Shown: in pieces, positions 1 to 9,269 of the stretch
How positions within the stretch are numbered: the stretch's first letter is position 1
How the letters are laid out: each line of letters begins with the position of its first letter
Source of the DNA: an uncultured Clostridia bacterium
GTDB lineage: Bacteria > Bacillota > Clostridia > Saccharofermentanales > Saccharofermentanaceae
DNA: 64,000 nucleotides
Assembly: GCA_946403085.1 (NCBI GenBank)
Contig: CAMIYM010000001.1
Span: 1 to 64,000 of the forward strand
Direction of reading: 5' to 3'
Translations under genes and position numbers: made by a program
The notes under the pieces: generated by a model
What the model saw: only the letters and a program-made list of their open reading frames with translations
Databases searched by the model: none
Told to the model about the DNA's origin: nothing

Positions 1-157
1 GGCCCTATGGGCAATTATTATTTACTGTGGTTGCACTTGACTTGAAAATTCGCCCGACAATTCTTAAAGAATTCACCCAAAAACGCAATGATTTAACCTA
101 TAATATGACTAGGCCTTTCCGGCAGGAGGCGCTACAAACATAAGAAAGGGGAATAGT

Positions 158-1372
158 ATGGACAGTAAAGCCATGTACAACCTGTCATACGGTCTCTTTG
201 TCCTGACAGCCAAAGAAGGCAGCAAGGACAATGGTTGTATCGTCAACACGGTGTCTCAGGTAACTACTGAGCCGAACAGGATCGTGGTCGCAGTTAACAA
301 GCTGAACTACACTCATGACATGATCTCCAGGACCGGCGAGTTCAATGTGTCGATCCTGACAGAAGGTTCCAGATTTGAGACATATAAGCACTTCGGATTC
401 CAGAGCGGTAAAGATGTCGACAAGTTTGAAGCATTCGAGTTCAAGCGTGCTGCAAACGGCATCGCATACCTTGCCAAAGAGACAAATGCATATCTCTCGG
501 CAAAGGTCGTAAGCGAGACTGATCTTGGTACACACACACTTTTCCTGGCAGATGTTACCGATGGGGAAGTCCTGTCACAGGATCCCTCCGTCACCTATGC
601 TTTTTACCAGAAATACATCAAGCAGAAGCCGGGTAACAATGTAACATCCCCAGTAACTAAAGGGTTTATCTGCACTGTGTGCGGATACATCTATGAAGGC
701 GATACGCTTCCTGCAGACTTCATCTGCCCCTGGTGCAAGCACGATGCGAGCTACTTTATCCCGGCAGGAAACGCAGCGCCGGCCAAAGAAGAAATAAAAG
801 AAAAAACAATAACCAAAACACAGGAGGACACAAAAATGAGCAAGTACGCAGGCACACAGACAGAGAAGAATCTCCAGGCAGCTTTCGCAGGAGAGTCCCA
901 GGCAAGAAACAAGTACACATACTTCGCATCCAAGGCTAAGAAGGAAGGCTACGAGCAGATCGCAGCTCTCTTCCTCAAGACAGCTGACAATGAGAAAGAG
1001 CATGCAAAGATGTGGTTCAAGGAATTGGAAGGCATCGGCACAACAGCTGAGAACCTTGCAGCTGCAGCAGACGGTGAGAACTACGAGTGGACAGACATGT
1101 ACGAGGATTTCGCCAAGACAGCTGAAGCAGAGGGTTTCCCTGTACTCGCAGCCAAGTTCAGAATGGTTGGCGCTATCGAGAAGCATCACGAAGAGAGATA
1201 CAGAGCTCTCCTTAAGAACGTTGAGGCTCAGCAGGTATTCGCTAAGAGCGAGGTTAAGGTATGGGAGTGCAGAAACTGCGGTCACATCGTAGTTGGCGAG
1301 AAGGCTCCCGAGATGTGCCCTGTTTGCGCTCATCCTCAGAGCTACTTCGAAGTTAACGCTGAGAACTACTAA
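158..1372 (+). CDS. Flavin reductase - rubredoxin - rubrerythrin fusion protein
   Basis: Three known redox modules lie in one 404-residue frame. Residues 1-160 resemble the FMN-binding flavin reductase domain of high-molecular-weight rubredoxin (Hrb). Residues 168-205 form a short rubredoxin with CxxC pairs at C172/C175 and C190/C193. After a Lys/Glu/Thr linker, residues 227-404 are a complete rubrerythrin: a ferritin-like di-iron bundle with GESQARN, EKEHA and EKHHEERY, then a C-terminal rubredoxin (C371, C374, C387, C390). Such proteins pass NAD(P)H electrons through flavin and iron to reduce peroxide in anaerobes; that role is family knowledge. The ATG follows AAAGGGG. Met227 has its own AGGAGGA site, so free rubrerythrin may also be made. 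The fusion is in frame with no stop between modules. A bidirectional terminator follows. Confidence 0.9.
   Translation: MDSKAMYNLSYGLFVLTAKEGSKDNGCIVNTVSQVTTEPNRIVVAVNKLNYTHDMISRTGEFNVSILTEGSRFETYKHFGFQSGKDVDKFEAFEFKRAANGIAYLAKETNAYLSAKVVSETDLGTHTLFLADVTDGEVLSQDPSVTYAFYQKYIKQKPGNNVTSPVTKGFICTVCGYIYEGDTLPADFICPWCKHDASYFIPAGNAAPAKEEIKEKTITKTQEDTKMSKYAGTQTEKNLQAAFAGESQARNKYTYFASKAKKEGYEQIAALFLKTADNEKEHAKMWFKELEGIGTTAENLAAAADGENYEWTDMYEDFAKTAEAEGFPVLAAKFRMVGAIEKHHEERYRALLKNVEAQQVFAKSEVKVWECRNCGHIVVGEKAPEMCPVCAHPQSYFEVNAENY
822..838 (+). promoter_or_regulatory. Internal ribosome binding site and ATG for rubrerythrin
   Basis: AGGAGGA (822-828) stands 8 bases before an in-frame ATG (836-838), which is codon 227 of the fusion and the usual first residue (MSKYAGT) of a rubrerythrin. 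The strength and spacing match real starts elsewhere in this window. It suggests a second, 178-residue product, or a recent fusion of two adjacent genes. Confidence 0.7.
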
Positions 1373-1393
1373 TACCAGTACTTATCAACTAAC

Positions 1394-1423
1394 AAGGCCG
1401 TCTCCTTCACCGGAGGCGGCCTT
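1394..1423. terminator. Bidirectional rho-independent terminator
   Basis: AAGGCCG-T-CTCC pairs with GGAG-G-CGGCCTT around a six-base loop, with one T/G wobble. TTATTAATTT follows on the plus strand. It lies between the rubrerythrin fusion and the convergent kinase gene, so it can serve both. Confidence 0.75.
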
Positions 1424-1433
1424 ATTAATTTGC

Positions 1434-4160
1434 TTACTTCTCTATGTAGAGCAGTCCGAATGTGCCGGGACCGGAGTTAACGGCGATCGCAGGTGAAGCC
1501 TGCTTGAAGCAGATCTCATCGAAGTGCATCTGCCTTTCAATCTGTTCACGGATCCAGTCTGTCTCACGCTTGTTGATTCCTACATAGGTCACGAAAAGTA
1601 TCCTTGTATCAATTGAAGAACCGCGGGAGAGTGCTGAATTGATATATGCTTTCCATGCCTTTTCTCTCGTTCCGAAATAAGTCATGCCAAGACCGAGCTT
1701 ACCTTTTTTCATCTCAAGGACAGGACGGCCCATAAGGGATTTGACGACGTTGTCAGTGCCGCTGCCGACCTGGCCGGCACGTGCAAGGAAGTCCAGATTA
1801 TCAACGATAAAGCTCGTGCGGATCTTCTTCTTGATGCCTTCGAGTTCTTTTACTATCTGCTCGGGAGAGAGACCTTCTTCAGCCATTCTTGCTGCCTCAA
1901 TTGCCATGAGACCCTGACCGCTCGATAAGTGGGAGGAGTCAATGACAAATACATTGTCGAAAGACTTGGAAGCTTCACGGGCAGGCTCGTAGCCGCTGTG
2001 TTCGATCTTGCTCGAGATCGAGATGTGGATGACATTGTTGGCATAAGCCAGCTGCTTTGCGAAGAATTCCTCTGACTCCCTGATGGTAGGTCCCTGGGGA
2101 AGAACGACGTGATCGGGATCTTCCATGTATTTGAGGATACCCAATGTCTCGATCTCTTTTCCGTCTCTGAAAAGGCCTTCTTCTGTGCGGACCTTGTGGG
2201 GAAGCACTGCTATGCCGTACTTCTCGATGAGTTCAGGCGTAAGGTCGGCAACGCTCTCTGTCGTGATGACGATGCTCTTACGTTTTCTGGCACTGTTCAT
2301 CCAGGAGATGGATTCCTGGGCGATCTCGCTGCGGTTGCCGGTTATGTTGACGATCTCCTTGGGCAGGTGGTTATAGAGCTCATTTTCGAGAGCTTCACCA
2401 CTGACAGGCTTTACGAGATAGCCGTCAAAGTTCTCACGCTCGTAGAGGGCGCGGTTCTCTTCATCGGCATTTGCAGTAAGGATAACGATAGGGCATTCAC
2501 GGCATCTTCCGCCTGTCTGCTCTTTTATCTTTCTGCGGCATTCGACGCCGTCCATCTCAGGCATCAGGTGGTCCATGAAGATAACGTCGTATTTAATGTT
2601 AAGTGTCTTTCTTAAGGCATCGGCACCGCTCGATGCAGTATCGATCCTGACCTTTGTATCACGCAGGAGTTTGGAAACGACCATGAGGTTGGCTTCGTTA
2701 TCGTCAACGACAAGGATCCTTCCTTCAGGCGCTTCGAATCTCGGGAGATATTCCTTCTTTCTACCTGCACTTCCTGCCTTGGCAAAGTCGTACTTGCCGA
2801 CAGAGCCTTCACGCTCGATCCTCTGAGGGATCTCGATGATGAAGGTGGATCCCTTCTTGTAGATGCTGTTGACGGTGATCTTACCGCCCATGAGGTCTAC
2901 AAGCTGCTTTACTATAGACAGGCCGAGACCTGTGCCTTCGATATGCTTGGTGGCAGTCTCATCGACACGCTTGAAGGCTGAGAAAAGATAAGGGATATCT
3001 TCTGATTTGATTCCTAAACCCGTATCAGTGACTGTGTAGATCATGTTGCATGTCTTGTCTTCTTTTATCTCGCACTGGACAGACAGGGATACAGAGCCTT
3101 CTTTGGTGTACTTGATGGCGTTGTTGATAACGTTGATGAGGATCTGCTTGATCCTGACTTCATCTCCGACAAGTTCAGCCGGGATATCAGGTGATACGTC
3201 GACATTGAAATCAAGCTTCTTATCCTTTGCCCTGATCCAGAGCATGCCGACGATATCAGAGAGCATATCGCCTGTGCGGTAAGGCTCTATGAGGAGCTGC
3301 ATGCTTCCTGACTGGAACTTGCTCATGTCGAGGATATCGTTGATGAGGCTTAAGAGGAGTTTGCCTGCCGCCTTGATGTTGACTGCATCTTCTATGACTT
3401 CCTCACTGACGTCTTCTCTTAAGATCATCTCATTAAGTCCGATGATCGTGTTGATAGGAGTTCTGATCTCGTGGCTCATGTTCGAGAAGAAACTGTTCTG
3501 AGACTTGTTCAGCATAACGATCTCTTTCCGCTGCTTCTCAGCTGTCACGAGCTGTTCGTTAAGTCTGAACCTTGTGTAGGACATGATGACGCCCATTACG
3601 ACCTGGAATGTCGAAAAGATGGTGAAGTTAGCCATCTCGTTAGGCTCTATGGCGCCGATCGATACCGTGTAATAGAGGAACACGAGAACACCTGCTGTGG
3701 AGGTCAGAGCAGTGATCAGATAGACGATCGGGTTCAGGTATACGCAGAGAGGAACTACGAGTGCGACGGTCATGAAGAGAGTGGTGTCGACTGCGCCTCT
3801 TGCGAGATAGTTTACGATCATGAGGGCTATTACCCATACGTAAAGCGTTACGCCCATTGCATGGTTAAGTCCGTAGATCACACGGTACCTTGCCGTGAAG
3901 TCCTTCATCGCATAATGCGTGCCGATGATCCAGCCTGAAGCGATGACTATTACGAAGATATAGCATATCTGATGGTAAAGGACTGTTGTGCCTCCAAAGT
4001 AGGGAGGATAGACAAAGGTCATCGTTAGGAATGTGAAGGCGGCGATGAGCGTTATGATCATCGTGACGAATGTAGGCCTGACCGATTCATAGTAAGCACT
4101 TCTTACGGCTTCACGGTCGATCGTTGCGGGCTTGAAGATGTATCTGAAGATTTCTTTCAT
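1434..4160 (-). CDS. Hybrid sensor histidine kinase / receiver / DegV-domain fusion
   Basis: 908 residues. About 1-205 hold several membrane helices with no recognised ligand domain. A HisKA domain follows with phospho-acceptor H230 in SHEIRTP. The HATPase has DTGLGIK and the GTGLGLSIVKQL lid. The receiver has VVDDNE and phospho-Asp D530 (MDHLMPEMDG). Residues about 626-908 form a full-length DegV/EDD domain: TTESVADL, VIDSSHLSSGQGL, FIVDNLDFLARAGQVG and a terminal NSGPGTFGLLY. DegV proteins (FakB in fatty acid kinase) bind a fatty acid. Here the usual His of HxGPG is Asn and the SGTYQSA-like loop is altered, so the ligand may differ. The start overlaps the upstream kinase stop (ATGA) and has a GGAGGTGATG site. 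Inference: a kinase whose output or input is tuned by a lipid ligand. Confidence 0.87.
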   Translation of the reverse strand: MKEIFRYIFKPATIDREAVRSAYYESVRPTFVTMIITLIAAFTFLTMTFVYPPYFGGTTVLYHQICYIFVIVIASGWIIGTHYAMKDFTARYRVIYGLNHAMGVTLYVWVIALMIVNYLARGAVDTTLFMTVALVVPLCVYLNPIVYLITALTSTAGVLVFLYYTVSIGAIEPNEMANFTIFSTFQVVMGVIMSYTRFRLNEQLVTAEKQRKEIVMLNKSQNSFFSNMSHEIRTPINTIIGLNEMILREDVSEEVIEDAVNIKAAGKLLLSLINDILDMSKFQSGSMQLLIEPYRTGDMLSDIVGMLWIRAKDKKLDFNVDVSPDIPAELVGDEVRIKQILINVINNAIKYTKEGSVSLSVQCEIKEDKTCNMIYTVTDTGLGIKSEDIPYLFSAFKRVDETATKHIEGTGLGLSIVKQLVDLMGGKITVNSIYKKGSTFIIEIPQRIEREGSVGKYDFAKAGSAGRKKEYLPRFEAPEGRILVVDDNEANLMVVSKLLRDTKVRIDTASSGADALRKTLNIKYDVIFMDHLMPEMDGVECRRKIKEQTGGRCRECPIVILTANADEENRALYERENFDGYLVKPVSGEALENELYNHLPKEIVNITGNRSEIAQESISWMNSARKRKSIVITTESVADLTPELIEKYGIAVLPHKVRTEEGLFRDGKEIETLGILKYMEDPDHVVLPQGPTIRESEEFFAKQLAYANNVIHISISSKIEHSGYEPAREASKSFDNVFVIDSSHLSSGQGLMAIEAARMAEEGLSPEQIVKELEGIKKKIRTSFIVDNLDFLARAGQVGSGTDNVVKSLMGRPVLEMKKGKLGLGMTYFGTREKAWKAYINSALSRGSSIDTRILFVTYVGINKRETDWIREQIERQMHFDEICFKQASPAIAVNSGPGTFGLLYIEK

Positions 4161-6703
4161 GCCTCATCACCTCCTTCGTTCTCAGGTTCAAATTCGAAGA
4201 TGTCTCCGTCTTCACCCTCATCAGATTCAAGGAGATTGTTTTTGACCTCAGCGGAGATCCTTCCGTAGTCTCTTATCATCTGCTCGTGGTTTTCGAGGAT
4301 AAACACCTCATTATTCTCTTTCGCTGCCATCTCCAGAGCCTTTGCCTTCTCTGAAAGATCAGATATGCCGATCATCTTCGAAGTGCTCTTCAATGCGTGC
4401 ACGAGGATCTCGTAGTTATGCCAGTCGCGGACCTGATAGTACTGCTTCATTGAAGCGATCTTTCCGGCAGATTCAGTCGCAAACTGGATCAGCAGGGACT
4501 TATAGAAATCCTTGTCACCGACGCAGTACTTAAGACCTGCATCAGTGTCGATGCCGCACTTACGAAGATCTGATATGAAGTCTTTCTCACCGGCGGGCTC
4601 AGATGGTTTTTCCTCAGGTATATCTGCGACTTCTTCCTTGACTCCGTTGTCATCCACATAAGAGAGAGCTGACTTGGGGAGGACCTGCTTCAGCACACGC
4701 TCCAATTCCTCGATCTCGACCGGCTTACTAACGAAGCCGTCGAAGCCTTCTGACAGGAACATCTGCTTTGCAGAGCTCATGGCATTCGCGGTAAGAGCGA
4801 CTATCGGGATGGTGCCGTTAAGACCGGATACATCGGTCCTTATGCGCTTCATGGCCTCGACGCCGTCCATGCCGCTCATCATGTGGTCCATGAATATGAT
4901 GTCGAAAACCTGTTCACGGCAGATCTCGATCGATTCAAGGCCTGATGTTACCGTTGTGACCTTCATGCCGTATCTTCCGAAGATACTCTTGGCAACGACG
5001 AGGTTCATTGATTCATCATCGACGACGAGAGCCCTGACGCCGTCACAGCGGAGCTTCTTGGTGCGTTCCTCTTTGCTCGTTACAGTGGAGTTCAGAACTG
5101 AAACGACAGGGAAGCAGTAGAAGGGTTTCTCGAGGAATCTGACCCTTGTGTTCCTGGGAAGGATCATGCCTTCGTCTGCAACAACCGCAACGACCATATC
5201 CTTAGCGAGTTCTTCGATAAGATCCGCGTTTGCAGAATACTCCTCACCTGCGATGAAGAGGTGGGTCAGATGGACGGTGTTATAAAGGAGCTTCAGGTTT
5301 GCAGCGTTGTTTACACGGTGCATCTGGACTCCGAGGCCCTTAACGATGTTGAGTACCATGGAGTTATAGTAATCACGGACAGCCGGATGGTCGTACTTCT
5401 CGAACTGGAAGAAGGCACCGAGGCAGAGAGTGTCAGGAGCAGCAACGGACATGCAGCTCGTAGGGTCGACGATCTTTTGCGGGATGCTGACACTTACGGT
5501 GGTTCCCACATCGGGCTTGCTGTTGATCGTCATGAAGCCGCCTAAGAGTGATACGAATCCTGATGCGATCGCAAGACCTAATCCGAGACCGCCGCCCTGA
5601 CGTGTCCTGCTCGAGTCAGCCTGATAGAAGCTGTCGTATACTTTCTCGAGCTCGTATTCGGTCATGCCTTTGCCTGTATCCGTTACTTCGATGCAGAGGT
5701 TTAATCCGTATTCGTGAGTGATGGATGTGATCCTTACATACACACCGCCTTTTTGAGTATATTTAAGACCGTTGGTAATGAGAGCTTTAAGAACTTTCTT
5801 GATCTTTGAGACATCAGAATTCATTACTGCCGGTATAGACGGATCGACATCAATGATGAGTTCGACATTCTTAGATTTGTAATGCTTAACATCGACAACG
5901 ATATCGTGAAGGACGGATGAGAGCATGTAGTCTTCATTATTGCAGACGGCTCTTTTACGGTCGATCTCGGAATAGTCCAGGATATCGCTGATCTGTTCGG
6001 CGACCTTGCGTCCGGCATCTCTTACAGCGATAAGATCTCCCTCGACTTCACGGTTCCTGGATTTGTCTATGCAAAGAGTGGTAAGTCCGATGATCGCATT
6101 TACAGGTGTTCTCAGTTCGTGTGATACATTTGCAAGGAAATCATTTAGGTGCTCTGTGGCTTCGGTGAGCTGCTCGACTTCGTCCTTGGACTGGTTAAGT
6201 ACCTGATTCCATTTGTCGATGATGGTTTTCGCGAATCTGCTGACAAAGTAGACCATTACAAGGTGAAGTATGATCCTGGAGATGACAAGTGCATCGAATG
6301 TCTCACCGGCATTTATCATCATGATGATCTCATAAGCCATCGTGATGTAATAGGTGATCTCGCAGAGGATGATGAGTGACTTCTTGCCTGACATCGTATT
6401 GAGCATGATGATGGCAGACATGACAAGCGCCAGGTCGAAGGTGCTCGTGGTATGGATTCCGTAAAAGAAAAAACAGCCCATGATAAGGACTGAATAGACC
6501 CAGATGCGGACATTCGCAGGAGCATTATGCCTGATATGGAGGATCCATGCTGTAGCTATGCCGCCGGCGACAAGAAAGAGCGCCCAGAGTTCCCATCCCA
6601 TCAGGATGGATTCAGCGATCAGTATCGCCGCAAATACCGTATAGCTTACAAGAAGTGTCAGATGCGAAGACTGGAATAGATCGTTATCTTTGTTTGCGCC
6701 CAT
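4157..6703 (-). CDS. Hybrid sensor histidine kinase with two receiver-like domains and HPt
   Basis: Residues 1-165 contain several membrane helices. HisKA carries H195 in SHELRTP, followed by HATPase motifs DTGKGM and GLGLGLAI. A degenerate receiver-like segment without phospho-Asp comes next, then a full receiver (VVDDES, D606 in FMDHMMSGMDG, SKPVE) and an HPt domain with H769 in VHALKSTSKM. This is the complete layout of a His-Asp-His phosphorelay sensor (BarA/EvgS type). I start at the ATG at 6703 because GAGGG lies 8 bases upstream. A GTG three codons earlier overlaps the previous stop but has no spaced ribosome site. The gene is sandwiched between the c-di-GMP protein and the DegV-fused kinase with 4-base or near overlaps, so all three are probably one operon and could exchange phosphate through this HPt. 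Confidence 0.87.
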   Translation of the reverse strand: MGANKDNDLFQSSHLTLLVSYTVFAAILIAESILMGWELWALFLVAGGIATAWILHIRHNAPANVRIWVYSVLIMGCFFFYGIHTTSTFDLALVMSAIIMLNTMSGKKSLIILCEITYYITMAYEIIMMINAGETFDALVISRIILHLVMVYFVSRFAKTIIDKWNQVLNQSKDEVEQLTEATEHLNDFLANVSHELRTPVNAIIGLTTLCIDKSRNREVEGDLIAVRDAGRKVAEQISDILDYSEIDRKRAVCNNEDYMLSSVLHDIVVDVKHYKSKNVELIIDVDPSIPAVMNSDVSKIKKVLKALITNGLKYTQKGGVYVRITSITHEYGLNLCIEVTDTGKGMTEYELEKVYDSFYQADSSRTRQGGGLGLGLAIASGFVSLLGGFMTINSKPDVGTTVSVSIPQKIVDPTSCMSVAAPDTLCLGAFFQFEKYDHPAVRDYYNSMVLNIVKGLGVQMHRVNNAANLKLLYNTVHLTHLFIAGEEYSANADLIEELAKDMVVAVVADEGMILPRNTRVRFLEKPFYCFPVVSVLNSTVTSKEERTKKLRCDGVRALVVDDESMNLVVAKSIFGRYGMKVTTVTSGLESIEICREQVFDIIFMDHMMSGMDGVEAMKRIRTDVSGLNGTIPIVALTANAMSSAKQMFLSEGFDGFVSKPVEIEELERVLKQVLPKSALSYVDDNGVKEEVADIPEEKPSEPAGEKDFISDLRKCGIDTDAGLKYCVGDKDFYKSLLIQFATESAGKIASMKQYYQVRDWHNYEILVHALKSTSKMIGISDLSEKAKALEMAAKENNEVFILENHEQMIRDYGRISAEVKNNLLESDEGEDGDIFEFEPENEGGDEA

Positions 6704-6708
6704 AACGT

Positions 6709-9054
6709 TCACCCTCTATATCTGTATTCTTTGTCCTCCTCGACGATCGAGAGCATTATCTCTGCAAACTTCGGGTCGAACTGTGTTCCCATACCTGTCT
6801 TGAGTTCGTCTATTATCTTTTCCTGGGTTAAGTGGGATCTGTAGCTCCTGTCACTCGACATCGCATCGTATGCATCAGCAACTGCAACTATCCTTGCTTC
6901 TTCAGGGATATCCTCACCCTTAAGTCCTGAAGGATAGCCGGTGCCGTCAAAGCGCTCGTGATGATGCTTTGCGCACAACTCAAATCCAGGATTGTCTTCA
7001 ATGTTTTTAAGGATCGCAGCACCCATCATGGAGTGCTTCTTTATCAGTTCGAATTCTTCCTCATTAAGTTCGCCGGCCTTGTTCAGCACGGTGATCGGGA
7101 TACCGATCTTGCCTACATCGTGAAGCAGACCCATCATGTAGATGTCATCCTGCTTCGATTCAGGAATTCCGGCACGCTTGGCGATCATTTTCGAGTATTC
7201 CGCAACACGGGTCGAATGACCTTTGGTATATACATCCTTGGTGTCTATCGCAGTTGCAAGTGCGCTTACGACCTGGATGAACAGATTCTTGTTCTCTCTT
7301 GTCTTCTGCTCGACTTCGAAATAGAGCTGGTTCTTCAGAGTAACGAGTTCGATGAGATTGCTTACCCTCATGCGGAGCACTTCAGGAACAAAAGGCTTTC
7401 TGATGAAGTCCATCGCTCCGAGCTGAAGGCCTTCACGCTCTGCACCCTCGCTCTCGTCGGCGGTAAGGAATATGACCGGGATCTTTGAAGCGGAGGAGTC
7501 CAGGGAATGGAGCTTCTTTATCGCATCGAAGCCGCTCATGCCGGGCATCTTTACATCGAGAAGAATAAGGTCCGGAAGCTCAGATTCTTTTCCCAGATAA
7601 TCGAAAAGTGCTTCACCGGACTTAAGCGCGATGACATGCATGCCGCCTGAACTTAAGATCTTGCCTGCGACCTGAAGGTTGATCACATCATCATCAACTA
7701 CTGCCACTTTCTTGATCCTGGAAGTCTTGACCAGTTCCTGTTTGTTGCCTATGAATTCTGTCTCATGGGTGATGATGAGCTTGTTAGTCCAGTTCTCGAG
7801 CAGGTGGGATATGACCTTCTCGATGGAATCAGGTCTGATGTCTGTCAGGAATACAAAATACTGGTTCTTGTTATTCCTCATGAAGATATCTGACTTACGG
7901 AGAGACTCTCTTATGTGATTTCCGAATTCATCAACATCATCGTAGAAATCCACATCACTCTTTCCATTGACGGGAGATAATGTGAAGAGGACTTTGCATG
8001 CGTTGATGTGATGTCTTAATGCATACCTGATAACGTAGCGGTATACAGGGGAGAAGGAGTCCTTATCGAGCTGAAGTGCGACGTCCTGGATGGAGCGTTC
8101 GCCCAAGATCTCGGAGATTGCCTTGATATCGTATACGGGCGCACTGCTCTCATCTTCGGCATCGTCGTAGATTCCGTATCCGTGTTTGCCGTTTTTCTTT
8201 ACGTTATAAAGCGTCTTATCCGCAAGTTTTAAGAGTGAATTGTAATCGTTGCCGTATCTGGGAACAAAGATACCGCCTATTGAAGCTCCAAGGGGAATGC
8301 CCATATCATCTCCCATGAGCTCCTTTGCTTTAGCGGTGATCCCGGAATTGATCTTTTCAGATATCAGGGAGACTGCTGCCTCCGTGGTAACACCTGCTGC
8401 GAATGCGGTGAACTCATCACCGCCGATCCTTCCGCATCTGCTTCCTGACGGAACAGCTTCACGGATTATGTCGGCACATGCGATGAGGACTTTATCGCCC
8501 ATCTCATGTCCGTAGATATCATTAACGAGCTTAAATGAATCGAGGTCGATCATCATGAGGCATCCGGTCTTCTCGGAGCACATCCTGGAGAGTTCGACTC
8601 CGGCCGCACCTTTATTCAGAAGACCTGTGAGCTTATCGGTCGTAGCTTCGCTCTTAAGGTTCTGCATCTCCTGGGAATTAGACATGATGTTGTCGATCCT
8701 TCGGAGGAGAACGTCAGGGTTAAAAGGTTTTCTTATAAAATCAGATACGCCTACTTCAAAACCTCTGGTCTCCGTATCGGCATCTTCGTCTGCAGTAAGG
8801 AAGATAACGGGTGTCTTCATAAGACCTTTCTGCTGCTCTAACTGTCTGAGCTTGCCGAGGGTCTCGAAGCCGTCCATCACAGGCATCTTGATATCAAGGA
8901 GCACCAGGTCCGGCATACCGTTTCCGTTAACATATTCAAGGAATGAATTACCTGATTTAAGAGCAGTGACACGCATGTTGTTCTTACTCAGGATATGACC
9001 TGCCATCTTAAGATTGGCAGTGTCGTCGTCAACGACAATAATCCACTTTGCCAT
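6709..9054 (-). CDS. REC-GGDEF-(degenerate GGDEF)-REC-HD-GYP cyclic-di-GMP protein
   Basis: 781 residues. The first receiver is at about 1-125 (VVDDD, LLDIKMPVMDG, RKP). A diguanylate cyclase domain follows with GGDEF intact at 211-215. Residues about 310-445 look like a second, decayed GGDEF domain, with NNKNQY where GGDEF should be. The second receiver is at about 450-570 (VVDDD, LLDVKMPGMSG). The HD-GYP phosphodiesterase domain is C-terminal, with LLHDVGKIG (H645) and FDGTGYPSG (GYP 706-708) intact. The protein therefore has both a synthetic and a hydrolytic c-di-GMP domain under receiver control. It is soluble. AGAGGGGTGATC precedes the ATG. It is first in the minus-strand operon, and the two downstream hybrid kinases are likely phosphodonors. 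Confidence 0.9.
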   Translation of the reverse strand: MAKWIIVVDDDTANLKMAGHILSKNNMRVTALKSGNSFLEYVNGNGMPDLVLLDIKMPVMDGFETLGKLRQLEQQKGLMKTPVIFLTADEDADTETRGFEVGVSDFIRKPFNPDVLLRRIDNIMSNSQEMQNLKSEATTDKLTGLLNKGAAGVELSRMCSEKTGCLMMIDLDSFKLVNDIYGHEMGDKVLIACADIIREAVPSGSRCGRIGGDEFTAFAAGVTTEAAVSLISEKINSGITAKAKELMGDDMGIPLGASIGGIFVPRYGNDYNSLLKLADKTLYNVKKNGKHGYGIYDDAEDESSAPVYDIKAISEILGERSIQDVALQLDKDSFSPVYRYVIRYALRHHINACKVLFTLSPVNGKSDVDFYDDVDEFGNHIRESLRKSDIFMRNNKNQYFVFLTDIRPDSIEKVISHLLENWTNKLIITHETEFIGNKQELVKTSRIKKVAVVDDDVINLQVAGKILSSGGMHVIALKSGEALFDYLGKESELPDLILLDVKMPGMSGFDAIKKLHSLDSSASKIPVIFLTADESEGAEREGLQLGAMDFIRKPFVPEVLRMRVSNLIELVTLKNQLYFEVEQKTRENKNLFIQVVSALATAIDTKDVYTKGHSTRVAEYSKMIAKRAGIPESKQDDIYMMGLLHDVGKIGIPITVLNKAGELNEEEFELIKKHSMMGAAILKNIEDNPGFELCAKHHHERFDGTGYPSGLKGEDIPEEARIVAVADAYDAMSSDRSYRSHLTQEKIIDELKTGMGTQFDPKFAEIMLSIVEEDKEYRYRG

Positions 9055-9269
9055 ATGATCACCCCTCTAAAACATATAAAAACACTAGTATTAAAAATAT
9101 TAGCATATAAGCCTATGGGATTTCGCTACCAAATATCATTTTTAGTAAAAATATATCGGATTTTTGACAACCTTCCTTAACGGTACCTTAAACCCGTTTA
9201 AATTCTATTGCAAAGCGTTTTTTTCAATGGCAAACTAATCGCATTGTATGGTTATTGGGGGTAATAATT

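Noticed and set aside
1..27. GCCC-TAT-GGGC hairpin followed by AATTATTATTT at the window start
   Set aside because: Could be a terminator of a preceding gene, but the stem is only 4 bp and its 5' context is cut off.
37..104. Promoter for the first gene (TTGACT at 37 and TATAAT at 99)
   Set aside because: The -10 box is perfect, but the distance is 56 bases and no other -35 box fits at 16-18 bases.
575..1333. 252-residue reading frame opposite the rubrerythrin fusion
   Set aside because: Cys/Leu/Ser-rich translation is the usual mirror of a well-coded gene; no ribosome site or motif.
9055..9254. c-di-GMP (GEMM) riboswitch between the HD-GYP gene and the ABC genes
   Set aside because: No GEMM core blocks on either strand. 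The region holds AT-rich sequence, a TTGACA at 9164 without a good -10 box, and nothing else clear.
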